Part shown: positions 40,401 to 53,200 of the stretch, one piece after another
Numbering within the stretch: position 1 is the stretch's first letter
Layout of the letters: each line of letters starts with the position of its first letter
NCBI GenBank assembly: GCA_019843655.1
Contig: JACDQD010000011.1
Span: forward strand, 13,930,604-13,994,603
Direction of reading: 5' to 3'
DNA from: Lethocerus indicus
Lineage: Eukaryota > Arthropoda > Insecta > Hemiptera > Belostomatidae
Length of the DNA stretch: 64,000 nucleotides
Notes under the pieces: generated by a model
The model's database searches: none
What the model saw: the letters and a program-made list of their open reading frames with translations, nothing else
What the model was told of the DNA's origin: nothing
Position numbers and translations under genes: made by a program

Positions 40401-40640
40401 GGGCGCACACGGACGCACACAAAAAAGAGAATAAATAATCGCCCCGTATAATAACCAGTTGGAGATCAAAAAAATTATAATAAATCACATATAATGTGTC
40501 TGACGTGCACTAACAGACAACTGAATAACTATCGGACCGGTAACAAGTGAATGTAATGATTTCCGATTAAGTGAACTTCAGTGTATAAGATGCTGCCCTA
40601 TCTGCAATCAACATGGCTAAATGCCCCTCTAATCTACATT
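37440..40640. other. Non-coding stretch, nothing recognised
   Basis: The largest frames (37913-38245 plus, 110 codons; 38676-39074 plus, 132 codons) show no domain, signal or membrane segment I recognise and no flanking splice signals. They are treated as chance openings. No gag or pol remnant is visible after the possible LTR. Confidence 0.5.
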
Positions 40641-40647
40641 CAAAACG

Positions 40648-40684
40648 TTACTCAAGATGGTGAGAAATCGAAACCGGTCTAGAA
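40648..40684 (+). repeat. Dispersed hairpin motif, copy
   Basis: TTACTCAAGATGGTGAG is followed by AAATCGAAACCGGTCTAGAA. This is the clearest 3' half of the dispersed motif CTGAAGATG-(short stem)-CGAAACCGGTCTAG. Flanking DNA is not shared with the other copies. Confidence 0.55.
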
Positions 40685-42244
40685 TAAGACTAACCGAATA
40701 AACATTAATGGAATTGCAAAACCTTGCGGACAATCTCATTATACAGAAATTTTATTTAGTGCCCCGATCTATTCAATTTTTTGTATTCTCGAATCAGTTT
40801 TTGCCTCGTAAAAATGGAATGTCGGCGAGAATTTAGACGGAGAAAAAATTAATTTCCAAGTGAAAAAGGATATTAACTGTGTTCGGAAGGAATTCGTCGC
40901 GCAAAAAGGAAAATCTGTGCAAGTTGCAAGGACAAGGACAGATTCTTCGGGGCGAATGCACGGAACGGCGGGTCCGCGAGCATTTACCGGACTCAAAGCC
41001 GTATATTTTATTCTCCCAACCGAACAAAGCTTAAAGCGGCCGGGACTATTAATAAATTCTCCTTGGGCGACACTTTCCCAATGTTATAAATGTTCACGGG
41101 TGACGACAAGACCGGAATGATATCGTATCTTTGAGAGGGCCTAGGGTCCCTTATTCACAATAACAAGGACAATTTTATTTCGGACGGGTCCCCCACGGAC
41201 AGTAAACAGTTATAGTGTAGTTACAGTATAGTGCTGAACAAATAATTAATCGCCAGCTGAGTAAGTGCCCGATATAACAGACGAATCAAAAAAAGACATT
41301 CCAATCCACTACATGGGCCACTAATAAATACTGTAATTTGTTTTCTCTCATTTCTTCAAAAGGTGTAGTGGACTAAAGAAACAGATCTATCGATGGTGTA
41401 GGGCTTGCTGATAGCTATAAAAGAGGTATGGCGTGAGGGTACAGTGAAAGAAGGAATCCGGAAGTTGTAAATAGCGGCATTTGAAGAAGCGGAATTTTCA
41501 GTGGGAATTGAAGCAATTGATTAATTACAGCCGAGCATGGGGCGGGTCACCGACCGCGGTCCGGCTCCAGCTTTCTTCCCTCTACGGCTGGCATTTCAAA
41601 GACCCAACATCCGAGCCACTCCAATGTTGAATATGATTAATTAAACATCGCGGTCGACAGACGCAACCGCCTATTGAGCCCCTCTTTCTGCTCATTGTAA
41701 AACATCTATTATGTACGACCATCCGGGTCGACGATTTGAACATAGGTCTTCTGCGTTTGTATGCTCCTCGATATGTGTCAGTTGGATCAATAGTAGAGTA
41801 AAATAGTGGGGAACACTTTTATTACAACCACGAAAATCAGAAAATTGACTGAAGTTCCAGATGGTCCAACGAAACGTTTCACATGGTGTCAGTGATCGTA
41901 AGCCGCTTAGCGCCTTGGGGTTCCCTTTTCAAACGAGAAAACGATCTAGCACCACCATTCCCAATAATGTATCCAAGATCGCCAGACCCTTACCTAAGCC
42001 AAAGTATTAATTGTAACTGAGGTTATGGTCTTAAAATGTTGATATAAATGTTGTCCTGCAACCTAAAATGATTCTGTGACCCGTGAAAGGGGACCGAAAG
42101 CGGCTAATTTATGTTACCCGCACTTATACACGTTTCGACTTGTAACTGGGGAGGGGCTACAAACAAACGGAATTACAAAAAAGTCCGACCGCGTGAAAGA
42201 TAAACTGCTCCGGTGTCCCAGAGTAACACGTATTAATCCACCTG

Positions 42245-42309
42245 TAGTTTCAGCTCACTCAGCAGCATCCTTCCCTTTCTAAGGGATCCCCCAATTAAAA
42301 TAACTGGGG
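42245..42309. repeat. Diverged local duplicate, copy 1
   Basis: This ends in CCCCAATTAAAATAAC followed by TGGGG (42289-42309), which recurs with one substitution at 42957-42977. The preceding 45 bp (AGTTTCAGCTC...CAGCAGCATCCTTCC) aligns with gaps to the sequence before the second copy. CCCC and GGGG can pair around an AT loop. Confidence 0.6.
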
Positions 42310-42906
42310 TTACTTACAGGGGAGGGTCGGACTAACGCCTTAATTATCGGTCTATCAATAGAAGTGTGGGCCAACTTTTAGTTTTAAGATCATACCTATT
42401 ACATGACATTAGAACTAACAGTAATGTTTTTTTTTTATATACAAACGACAAATAAGTTATTGAAACAAGAATACAACACTGAAAGGGAGTCACAAATGGA
42501 TACACGGAAAATAATAAAAATTGCTAGAAAGTAAGTACATGGATAGAAAGTAATAAAAACACGTAACTAATAGCAATAACAATGAAAAATTAAAAGAAAT
42601 TCACGAGCCCTGATTCGTTTTGATGTGCGTTGGGGGGTTCAATTAGTGATTCCCGTATTCCTGTATCAAGCTCCATATTGTATATAAAACGTTAAATACA
42701 AAATTGTATTGTTTTACTCCGTATTACAAAAAACTCTTTATTATAAAATTAATTTAAAACAATGTAAGTTACGACTAATATTTTTGACCCAAGCCTGGTG
42801 AGCATACAATAGTTATGAAATAATCTGAATACCGAATTGATTCCATACATACAGAATGGAGAATTTTTTATCAGTTCTAATGATGAAGGTTTTTACCCAC
42901 TATCTC

Positions 42907-42977
42907 CGGCTAGACCAGTTTCGGCATCTCTTCATCGCCAGTAGCCCTCCATTCCTCCCCAATTAAAATAACCGGGG
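42907..42977. repeat. Diverged local duplicate, copy 2, carrying the hairpin motif on the minus strand
   Basis: On the minus strand 42943-42907 reads GGCGATGAAGAGATGCCGAA followed by ACTGGTCTAGCCGG, a copy of the dispersed hairpin motif. It is adjacent to CCCCAATTAAAATAACCGGG at 42957-42976, the block shared with 42289-42309. So the motif and the AT-rich block belong to one repeat unit, present twice about 670 bp apart in the same orientation. Confidence 0.6.
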
Positions 42978-44159
42978 CTCCGGTGGCTGATTCGGCCAAT
43001 TAACGTCTCAATTTCCCAGATTGATCCGGGCGATACGCCCCGCGGGGGACACCTTTATGCCCGGCTCTCGGCCCTAAATCACGTAATGGTAAACGAAACC
43101 GGTGCATCATATGCAAATAGGAGCGCTCCGATAAGGGGGGAGGGCGACGCGATCAATTCCAGTGTCAATTATACGGAGTTTATAGGACGGAGAATTAAAT
43201 CCCATTTATTTATAACTTTGTCGATTTCCTTTAGGATCTAGTCGCGGGGTAAAATTTGGTCGAGGAATATCACGGTGGCTGAAGCCGAAAAATGAGTAAG
43301 TAGAAAGAGATAACCTAAAAGTTGTTTCAAATTAAAAATACGATATTTGTAAATAAAATAATGCTTTCTTTGCATGATAGAATAAATATAAATAATTAGA
43401 CAAGAAATGCAGGAAATATAGATCTTGGACATTTAATGTATGAATGTTTGCATTATGTAAGAAGCTAACATGTTCGGAAATTAAGGGGCATAAATTATTT
43501 GAAACTCTTACCAGAAATAATACTACCGAATGCCAGTTAGGTGCAGAATAAAGTACGGGGAACGAATGGAGAGAGGTCGAAGGCGGTGAATGGACCGAGT
43601 TGCCGACGACTTCAAAACGGCGGGTAATTGGCAACCGGTCTGGGAATTAACTCCCGCCGTCCGAGCTTAAGAAGACCCCGGGGGCAAATTCGATCGGCCT
43701 TTCTTCAAAAGAAGGTAGAACAATATAGTTTTAAAAACCAACAACCCCAAGGTGCTCTTATAAGCCGAGTCAATTTTGAATCTAATTTAAAGGACGAAAT
43801 GGCCCCCCCCCCGCCGGTTCGACTTTCTCTCGAAATTACCTACGAATAATAATAACAATTAGGACTCCTAGGCGAAGTGAAAGCCATGTGCTGTCCGCAT
43901 CGAAAATATTTTTTCCCCCCCTTTGCTTTCCCCGCGACGAAGACAGGGAAAGTATTGTTTCATGTCCGAGCGATGAGCCTAGTTGGAATTGGCCACGGCG
44001 GCTTCGTATCGCGAAAATTGTATCGACTAATCGGACAAGCGAAACGTGAATTTCTCTGAAATTGGTACTTTTACAAGTACGCCGACAGGATGGCTATTTG
44101 TGGGAAACAGAGGAAATGATGAGACCGAGAGGAAATCTACAGCGGCCAAAATAAGTATT

Positions 44160-44292
44160 GCATTAGAGACACTAGCTTTCGTCAATTCAGTAAATCCCAG
44201 CCTCGCTTCTCAGGCCTATAACCTCCCTACCTACGAAGGGATCGAATCCGAGACCCTTTGGTTCAATGGCAGGTATCCTCACTAAGCAGGCA
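44160..44292 (-). mobile_element. tRNA-derived SINE, head plus part of body
   Basis: On the minus strand the A box TGCTTAGTGAGG (44288-44277) is followed about 39 bp later by the B box GGATTCGATCC (44249-44239). Between them, CCTGCCATTGAACCAAAGGG resembles the anticodon-arm region of many arthropod SINEs. After the head comes GAGAAGCGAGGCTGGGATTT at about 44211-44192, a SINE-body-like string, then sequence without a visible A tail. Read on the plus strand, the same DNA gives a 79-codon frame that I consider a shadow of the SINE. Confidence 0.55.
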
Positions 44293-45504
44293 AAACAGGT
44301 GGACCGATTTAGTGACGAGTTATATGGAAGAATGTAGATAGTAATAAGTCGATTATTTGATCGCAAGAAAAAATTAATGTCCAATCTTATTCCTTTTAAT
44401 TAATGTAATATTATCCTCGGTATTGTCAGTGTTTCGCGTTATTCTGTATCATAAATTAATGTTAATATTTTAGGCTTCAAAATTTTTTAAAATAATACAA
44501 TCTATGCCTATTAGGGGGTAGTTTGCAAACATGTATCAAAGGTGATATACGGTAATCAAATTAATTAAATAACTGAATTACAAATTTTTGTTCCATTTTA
44601 CGCATATATCGGTTAACATTTTATTCAATTAGTTATAATTTAATTTAAGTAAACAAAGAGTAAGTACTTCCGTGGCCTGAAGATAAGAGGCTAACGAATC
44701 GAGGTTGCTATCGAGCAGAGCTCACAAAAAGAAACAGGTTGAGGAAAAGCCTGTCGATAGTTACGGGAGGAGGCCTCATTTTTCGGGATATTTGCCTCCG
44801 CATTCTTTTCCCGTGGAAAGATCCGAAGGGACAGATTAGATGGCCGGTAGAGATGAAGCCGGCCAGACTCGTGTGTGGTCCCTTACGGGGGCGCCTCTCC
44901 CATCGGTTTAAGGGCCGATGTTTATGCGCCGCCCTTTTGTGCGGCTTCCCCCGTTCGTTTTTTTTCACCCAAGTCACCGGGGGTTAGGCGAGAACGGAAA
45001 ACTGTCGAGGGGGTTCCTGTGATCGGGATAGGCTCCATTGTTCGAACTACCGATAATATTTACTTGATATAAAAATAATAATGTAAGATTATGTTGAGAA
45101 ATAATTATTATTCTGTTAAAACTATTTGTTGACAATACCTATCAAACCTTATTGAAATTGTAATACCTGCACCACTAATATTCAGAGGGCAAAATTTTTA
45201 ATAGCGGGTACTTGTAGAGGTCGTGGATTGTACCAGTGGGATTGGGATTTTTAATGAAATTCAGTCTCTCTGTACTCAAAATAAATATTATTTTTCAGTA
45301 CTATCGGGATAATTTCTCAAGGAGTTTTACTGTATTAAGGTATAATGGAGTAAAAATTACTTTTTCTGCCCTTTTCTTCCTCGTGTAGTTGGGAACTAAA
45401 TGTCTCGCTCGGTTGGTTTGTGAGAGCTAAATGGGTTCCATGTCAAGACGGGCTGTCGCTTGGGGCACCCCCGACCCGTTCTATTCGTAGCGCGGTTGGA
45501 CCCG

Positions 45505-45536
<32 letters not shown>

Positions 45537-45566
45537 TCCCTCTCCCTCACACTCTCTCTCTCTCTG
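45505..45566. repeat. (CT)n microsatellite, interrupted
   Basis: A pure TC tract at about 45505-45532, a CCTCCC interruption, and a second CT tract to 45566. It lies in a GC-rich patch (about 45440-45660). The long frames on both strands here (174 codons minus, 97 codons plus) run through the microsatellite and encode Ser-Leu or Arg-Glu repeats, so they are not credible genes. Confidence 0.9.
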
Positions 45567-45850
45567 TTGGGGGCGCAGTTTCACAACGAAGCCCCCGAAT
45601 ATAGGGGGCCTGGAATAAGACGTCACCGAAAGCCGATAACGCGGCCGCCGCACCATATCGGGTTTATTTATAAATATCCCACTGCCGACGTGTTCACCGA
45701 TTTTGGCCGTTAAGGAAGTGCCGAGAACCGATAGGATTCCGGTCGAATAATTCGGTTGAAAGGGCTTATATTTAAATTCAATACATATTTGTGGGCCTGC
45801 GAGGGTTTGAAATGGGGGTTCGACTCTTGCGGTATTCCATCGACTGCAAA

Positions 45851-45887
45851 GTGAAGGCGCCCAGAAGGGGCCGGAAACCGGTCTAAG
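45851..45887 (+). repeat. Dispersed hairpin motif, copy
   Basis: GTGAAGGCGCCCAGAAGG is followed by GGCCGGAAACCGGTCTAAG. GGC-CCC and GGG-GCC can pair around AGAA, and the stem is followed by the conserved GAAACCGGTCTA. This is the copy with the best visible stem. Confidence 0.45.
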
Positions 45888-46989
45888 ATTGGGGTTGGAG
45901 AGATGAGATCGGAAGTTCATGCACTAATATCGTTATTGACCGAAACAAGTCCACAGTTTTTATTTTTCTTTAGCGAAAGGTCCCATCATTTGTGATCTAT
46001 CGTAGATTTAACATTCGTCTTGGAACTTTACATGACACCTTTCACTCGGTCTTCTTATTGGAATATCCCATTACCGCCGCCATCGTCGCCGCCGCTGCGC
46101 TTTTCTCCATTTCACGGTATACACCGTAAATAATAAAATGACACGGAGGCCGCTGAAACATAACGCGGATACGTGACAGAAGTCACGGTGGAGGCCGGCT
46201 TACAATCCTCGTGACACAATTACGGAAGCTCTTGGGAAAGAATCGCGGCTGTTAAACAATGAAGAACTTATGTGTCCATCGTCCCAACACCTACTTACGC
46301 GGCTCCGCTCCGTCCTGGTTTCGGAACACTATACAATAGAGGGGGCTTTTGAAAATGTTTAGTTACAAGCACTATTCCGTTGTTATCATACCTTCAAAAG
46401 TTATTAATTTCTCCTCACGAAATCGATTTGATAATACTATAACTATAGTCGGGAACCTAAATGTCAAAGTTGCACCTCCATTAGCCCATTTCATTTCCCG
46501 GAACTTTCTCAACAAAATAAATGACGATGGAAATCACTCCTGTATATTAAGAACGGAAAACAGGATGCGAAGAGCCAACGTCCCATTGGAGATAAGAGCC
46601 GGGGGAGGTGGGGCCCTGATTGCGAGGGGAAACATTTATCCAGGTCCCGGGCGATGTGGGTTAACTGCACGCCAGTGGAGGGAGGGAATCCTGCGCCGGT
46701 AATTGAACCTGTCGACGACGGAAGTCAAAACGTTCCCCGAGTCACGTTCCGAGCACCAATCTGCCGGTATTAAATACCGGGCAGTTGGATTGTATTAAAT
46801 GGCACGATGGAGGGGACGGGGCTGCTAATGCTAGGGGGGCACTCCGCGCCTCCGCTAATTACGCCCCTGGGAGAGAGACACGTATCACCCGCCCATTACA
46901 CCCCATCTACTCGCCCTGGGGTGGCCTTCCCAATGCTGTATTCCCACCTGCATCAATCCTCCTCATCACTATAACAGCCAAACTATAAT

Positions 46990-48380
46990 ATTTTCACTAT
47001 ATGAGCACAGGAATGCCACAGGTGGTGTACGCCTCTAGATCTAGAATAGTACATATGAGCTCAATTTTAACTGCAGAATGAAATTCGTAACTCGAAACAA
47101 CGATTGTTCAGTTGTTGAATTCATTAAACTTACTTGAGAGTCAAAATTTATATTTTCCAACTTGCCGTGTCCACACGGACCGTCCCGAAACAGACGGATA
47201 TTCCTAAATCTGATAACGGAAATAACTGCGGAGGCCATGAGAAGGGAGCTGAGCATTGTTCGCAGCGGACGTCTCTTAATAATTACGGACCGTTATTAAG
47301 GACAAGGTTTAAGAGAAGGTCGAGATCCTCCTATGTGTGGGATATAAGGGCTTAAAGGGGGCAATGATTCATTCTCCCCGCGCATTAAATCAAGAAAGTG
47401 GGACATAACAAAATCCAGTTGCATATTTTAGTACATTCAGTCCAATTTTTCTAAAACCATCCCCTTGGAAAAAAGGACAGTTAAATATTAATGAGATTAA
47501 AGCGAATACGTAGCGGGCCAAGAATAACATTTTATTATTAGAAGATCCACAAAAATAATCTATTTACACCAGTATTCTTTATGTGAATAATGTCTTTATC
47601 GTGTTGACAGTGCAAACGAATGAAAATTAATTTCGTCAAACATATAATAGTTAACGTTTATTTGATATTAGGTTTATGTGGGTACGGGAAATAACACTTT
47701 CCTAGATATGTACCTTATTTATTAGAAGCCGAAACCAGTGTAAGAACTGCTTCTTAAATTTTGTCTTAATACATTGGTGAATGAATGGATACGTCAGTGG
47801 GCCACATTAGAGTAACAATGCTCAATCATTGCGTCTCAGAGTGGACGACCGGCAAATACCACTTGCCGGAAAAATGCGGTTCAGAATTTGGAACAATGGT
47901 CGAATATTAGTTTAAAAAGAAAAATTAAGCCCCGGTCCTAGTCCAGGACTGAAAACGATGCCAACTCGCGGTAACAACGCGAGGCGACCTGAATAAACGC
48001 GGCGCCAAGGTAATGAGAATCCGCAAACCGAATACACGCCCACATCATATGTCAAACAAAGTACAATGCGCGGAGGATTTACAGCATAGCAAAAATACCG
48101 CAGCTTATAATACAGTACAAGACAAAGCAGTATAAATCATGATGGTCTAAATTTTTTTTTAAATTTCGCCTTATAAATCACACTCAAATTATTATTATTT
48201 ATCAAAATGAATTGACAGCTGTTAAGACAATTTATTTCAGCTATTCGTCCGAAATATCACTATAAACAAGTTCAAATAATTAGAGTACTTTATTGTTCAA
48301 TGTTCCTTTTAAAAAAACAGTGCTATTTAGCCTGACGAAATAAATAGGATCCACAATTTCTGAATACGCCCATAGCGTAA
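46990..48380. other. Non-coding stretch, nothing recognised
   Basis: AT-rich DNA with short frames only. I see no repeat family, RNA gene or conserved motif. Confidence 0.5.
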
Positions 48381-48395
48381 CCGTGACGCTGCCTC

Positions 48396-48608
48396 GTGAC
48401 GGTTGTGAAAACGGGTTCGGGGGAACAGCTGAACTATGAAATACGGGCCAGCGGTTTCGCCGGCGGATTGTTATACGCGGAAGCGGTCGTTCTTCTGAAA
48501 AATTGGGACGAGCAGAAGAAATACAAGCGGTCGATAGACAGGATTCTCGGTCTTCAGCGTCCGCAAAACAATTTTGTTCTTACGTCGACAATTTCTGAAT
48601 TCAAATAA
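48396..48608 (+). CDS. GC-rich small open frame, 70 aa (hypothetical)
   Basis: The frame starts at GTG and has no internal ATG, so it would need a non-standard or bacterial-type start, or be an exon fragment. Composition is more protein-like than other frames here: YEIRASGFAGGLLYAEAVVL is followed by a charged, probably helical stretch (NWDEQKKYKRSIDRIL). GC content contrasts with the AT-rich flanks. A stop in frame lies at 48384-48386, just upstream. No family is recognised. A perfect hairpin begins three bases after the stop codon. A chance frame, a relic of inserted foreign DNA or an exon are all possible. Confidence 0.2.
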   Translation: MTVVKTGSGEQLNYEIRASGFAGGLLYAEAVVLLKNWDEQKKYKRSIDRILGLQRPQNNFVLTSTISEFK

Positions 48609-48610
48609 AA

Positions 48611-48647
48611 AAATAATATTCCGAACGAATTGTTCGGAATATTATTT
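48611..48647. repeat. Perfect 16-bp inverted repeat, 5-nt loop
   Basis: AAATAATATTCCGAAC and GTTCGGAATATTATTT are exact reverse complements flanking GAATT. It immediately follows the stop codon of the small frame at 48396-48608. It looks like a Rho-independent terminator but is AT-rich at the base, so a eukaryotic palindrome or very small inverted-repeat relic is equally likely. Confidence 0.85.
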
Positions 48648-48659
48648 GATAAACCGCAT

Positions 48660-50230
48660 ACCAACGGGGTATGGCACAGTTCCATACTGATATACGAAGC
48701 CCGATTGACAACAGCTATAAATAGGGGGTAACAATAAACAAACGTGACCACCTATACTGAATAGAAAGCTGAGGGAGTGCCGGGCCAAAGGGTCCTTATG
48801 TCAATCCAGGACAGAACATCGCATATGGTCGAATTGAACGCTCTTTGGTTGTTGTAAAATAACTTTTTTTACAGTGAAATATTTTACGATTTATACATCA
48901 ACTATAATACTGTTAATCATTATAACGCCATTATTTGAAAAGCAGTTAAATGCATTAAAAGTGTGTCAAAGTCGAAGAAAATTTCACATCTTCCTTCGCA
49001 CATTTCAAGTACGATTGTTAATAGGTTGGATATTTTATTAAATATGCAAACAAGCTGTGCGAAGATTTGAAGGAAATTATTTCGGGGTATTATCAAATTT
49101 AAAACTCATTTTCATAAATTGTTCACATCATACAGCCCACTTTCTAAAACAGGGGTCCAGGTAGTACAGAAGCCTCCCTCTCCCCCCCTGACAGTAAACC
49201 CGATCCCAGTTCGCCCCTCGTTAGTGTAAAGGGTACAATGACGCATCGGATTTTACAGACAATATTTCCACGATGGAACGTCAAGACCTTCTAAGAGACT
49301 GAAAAAAACCTTTTCTGTGGGAGTAATATGACCGATTTTTCACGTTAAACGTTTTCGCGTTAAGCCAATTACTATAAATTAGTGCCAACGGGGCAGGTAA
49401 ACTGTAATATGAATTGATTAATAGTGAAGCGGACTCAGGGTAGTATTCTTTTTTAATTGATCCAAGATGCTGGGACATGTTCGTAGAGGTCTAGGCCGGC
49501 TAGTTTCACCAGATAAGCGCCCCCCTCCTATAAGCAGCGATAAAGAGGATCGTTAAGACAGGATGGGCCTTCATTGCCCGCCGAAACCGAGTGCAGCGTC
49601 AGGTGAAACCGGCCAATCCAGATGACCGGGAGAGTGAAACCGAACGTCCGACGTTTAACCTTTGGCTGGGCCCACACGCCCTGCCCGCCGGGTCACTTTC
49701 ACACGTGGGCCCACCCCACGTGACCGAGCCCGCGTCCCATTCCCCCATGAATGGGGAATACACACCGTTCCGCCCTGGAGATGATTTCATATCTTAAATC
49801 CGACTTTCTTTTTGTCGAGTTTTTTTCTCCTCTCTTCAAAAATTTTCATAATGGACCCGACCGTAAGCGACCGGCTATAAATCACGGTGGGGGATTGGAA
49901 GAGCCGCGTCTGTGGTCTCGGAGGGGAAAAAACCGGTCGAAAATTTGAAACTTAATTTTTGTGTATTTTTATAATGGCGCGGTTAATTCGGTAGATTGGG
50001 GGGCGGTTCTGTAGATTTTCTCCAATAAACAACTCGCTTTCTCCGCCATATGATAATTGAATATCTTGTATAAGCTTTTGAATAAGTAGATCCTCTAGAA
50101 CAATTATGGATTAACTCACTTGTTGCACACGGAGTTTACACGTAAAAAAATAAAAATTCCTGTGGGGGCATCATGTCGAGTACTTCTCCTCCAAATTATT
50201 AATTACAGATTATACACAAGAAATAGGATA
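48660..50230. other. Non-coding stretch, nothing recognised
   Basis: GC-rich frames at 49590-49800 mirror each other on both strands. No gene or repeat is recognised. Confidence 0.5.
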
Positions 50231-50233
50231 ATA

Positions 50234-50261
50234 TGCTACTGAAGATAGCGAATCCGGTCTG
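50234..50261 (+). repeat. Dispersed hairpin motif, shortened copy
   Basis: GCTACTGAAGATAGCGAATC followed by CGGTCTG. It has the motif's start and end but the stem is deleted and one of the three conserved A residues is replaced. A short ATT tract follows. Confidence 0.35.
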
Positions 50262-50299
50262 TATTTTTTATTATTATTATTTACACATCCATCCTTGCG

Positions 50300-53200
50300 A
50301 TACATTTTCTGTATTCCCATTAATATGTTCTAGAGTAGCTGGCGGCCGTAAGAAACTGAAGCAGAATGTGATTCATTAGCTCGGAATCCCTGGGATCTGA
50401 TAGAAAATGAACGTCAGTTTTTACCAACCGGTGCTTATAAGGGAGGAGCGCGGGCCCGTATTCATTGTGCGTCCGAGGGCATTGTCTAGCCGCCCACCTC
50501 CCCAACGTCAACGCTTGTAATACTAATGCGGTCGGCCACTAGAGCCCCGCAGCCTTTCCACTCCGACCACTCTGTTATTTAAGACAATTCCAGCGCTAAC
50601 TGCAGCCCTCGGCTACGGCATTTAATAAGGGATTGTCTCTTACGAGCGCTCGTATAACGGCACTAAACCCGGCGATTGTCCCCGACCAATCGAGTTTAGC
50701 TAATCACGTCTCCGGCTATTTCGTGAAACCCCTTCGTTCATTATGACATCGCTCGGTACAAACAAATCTGCTTTTACGTAACAGCGCGGAGACGACAACA
50801 AGTCGTACATGCATTATGGTTCAAGAACGACCAAACAATTACCTTAAATTTTATAATGAATTTATTGCTAACGAAAACATAAATTTTCTCTTATGAATTG
50901 GCCGCTGAAAATAAATATAAGCAGCGTTAATAGTACATACGGATCGTCAGCAGGCGATTGAACGGAATACTACCAAAATCGGGATAGAAAAATGGAAGAC
51001 TACAGAATATAAACTCTTACAAGAATCCCTTGCGCTTAATTCAGGTATTCATTTATTTAATATCTCACTATTTTAGGAACTCAGAATGTGGAAGGCGAAA
51101 AGTGACCATTAGTGAAATAAATACTTAGAATAATTATTATACTAAATTAAAGTATTTAGCTCCGTCACATACCTATTCAATTGAGCATGAGGTAGGTAGT
51201 AGGAATATTGGACTATTGACATACATGGGCCCTACTATTTGTTCCGGCAAATTTGAAGAACCTATAAAATATTTTACAGTAAGGAACACGTTTGCTTTAA
51301 ATTGGGGAAAGTTCTGAAAAGACTTTCTTAGGCGGGCTTAAACCGCAGAAGGGAGACCGATTCTCCCCCGCAGTCGAAGTGTGAACGGGAACGGTAAAAC
51401 GCGGTTTATCCGAGTGCGTGCGCCGACCCGGTGGGAACAATGTGGACCGTCGCGTCTCAAGATATGGGTCAGCGTTTTAATAAACCCAAAGATTCTTCTC
51501 TACGTCGTACACAACCCAGATACCTTACTTGTTCCAACCGAACAAGGGCCACAAATATCCCGAACCGTGTTAATCTCAAATTGGCTTTCAGATTTACTAA
51601 TAACCCGCATAACTAATATCGAGGGATAAAAACGACAAAAAAGGCGTACAACGAACAATCAATAAGAATTCACATATACAGTAGAGGTTACATGAGTGAA
51701 ATATTAGCCTCAGCTTGTACATACAATGTACACTTCTGATTTCGAAAAATATACAAAAGTAGTAGAGATGCAAACTGTACCCACTTAAATAATGAAGCAA
51801 TGAATGTTTAAATGTTTCTTAAGGACGGTTTTTCTTTCTTTTCCCCCCTAATAAGCATTACAAAGAACCGAAGGAGCAGGCGAACGGAATAAGTAAAATG
51901 TAGACCGAAGCACGGGCTACGAATACTTATTTGTATGTATATTTCTCTCATGTTCATTGCTATTCAATTTAAATTTCAAATTTGCAAACAGATAAAAGAT
52001 CTCGCCTCTTTCCTCCGGAAGTCTAGTCCAGTGTTCTCCCAAAAGCCGTTTAAGACTAAGTACTTTAAGTATTTCCAAATTTGAATAACTAAGATGATAT
52101 TTTGTACTTTCAAACTTATTATATTTTTCAAGAATTTTTTTTTATTTTAGTGGTGTCTACTTCTGCCACCGCTGTGTATTTCATTACCGATACGACTGGG
52201 GGAAAAATCCAGAGTGGAGCGGACACAGTTTGTTTGCAAGTCCCCAGATTCTACTTCTGACCGATGAAACCGTGAGCCTCAGCAAATATTTTCTTCAGCC
52301 CGCCTTTGGCGGATAGTAGAAATTCTCGGGGCAAATACCCCGGCAGGGGACATGTTTATCCCAGATCTTATCCCGGCGGGCGGTTCAGGCAGCGAATATA
52401 TTCGGCCGCCCGGAAAGAGATTTCGAATCGAATCGTACCCGGGGAGAAAGTCCCTGGGCCCGGCTTTATGCCGCCGGGATAAAGTCGGGCGATAACGTTT
52501 GCCGACCGCTCCGGCTTTTAGGACGGCCCAAGTTATGAATTCGTAAAGCCCTCGGAATGTAACCCTGAAATTACGGCCTCGCTGTACCCACTACGAGTGG
52601 CGCATTTTTCTTCACCCTGCCCCTCAACGGAATGAGGCACTGAGGCGAAGTTATTTTCAATAACGAGAATATGAGAAACTACAGAAATTTCTTGAAATTG
52701 ACAGAAAAGTACTGTAAGCTCAATTATGTTGACTCTAACGCTGACAAATATCGTACTACAAAAAGGCTTCATACAAGGATATAAATTGCATCCACGTTTC
52801 TGATTGGAATTCAAAATTAGACGAAATTCCAGCTGGGTGCGTTGAACCGATAAGCCGCGCGTATTTCGTAGGATTGTCCTAATTACACGGCCCGTATAAC
52901 TGAAATACGAGCCTCGATAGTACGGCGCCCTCCCCGGGGCACAGTTTACAATTCGGCGCCTGCGATTAAATCGTTTCTCCGGGTAACGGAATTTCCATAA
53001 TTTCCAATCGCTCCGAGTCCTTACGCGCTACGTAACGGGGTGAGTTATGAAACGTTCATAAAACACTGGCCAGAGACGGTGGACCGTTCAACGGGGCACG
53101 AGGGATTTACGAGGCGGGCATTTTGATCAAGAGGTCGTATTTTATTACACCGAAAAAAAAGTACGTGAAAATGTCCGGGCGGGAAATAAATAATCATACC

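Noticed and set aside
43380..43620. Plus-strand translation resembling a LINE C-terminal zinc-knuckle region (GHLMYECLHYV)
   Set aside because: Only a handful of residues fit, the cysteine and histidine spacing is incomplete, and stops follow at once.
45826..45845. Plus-strand B-box-like string GGGTTCGACTCT
   Set aside because: Upstream sequence has no acceptable A box or cloverleaf.
45396..45920. 174-codon minus-strand frame
   Set aside because: It runs through the (CT)n tract, giving an Arg-Glu repeat, and has no recognisable content.
30869..52150. Isolated acceptor-like tracts (for example ending 30879 and 52150, plus strand)
   Set aside because: Such strings are frequent in AT-rich DNA, and none is paired with a donor and a coding frame.
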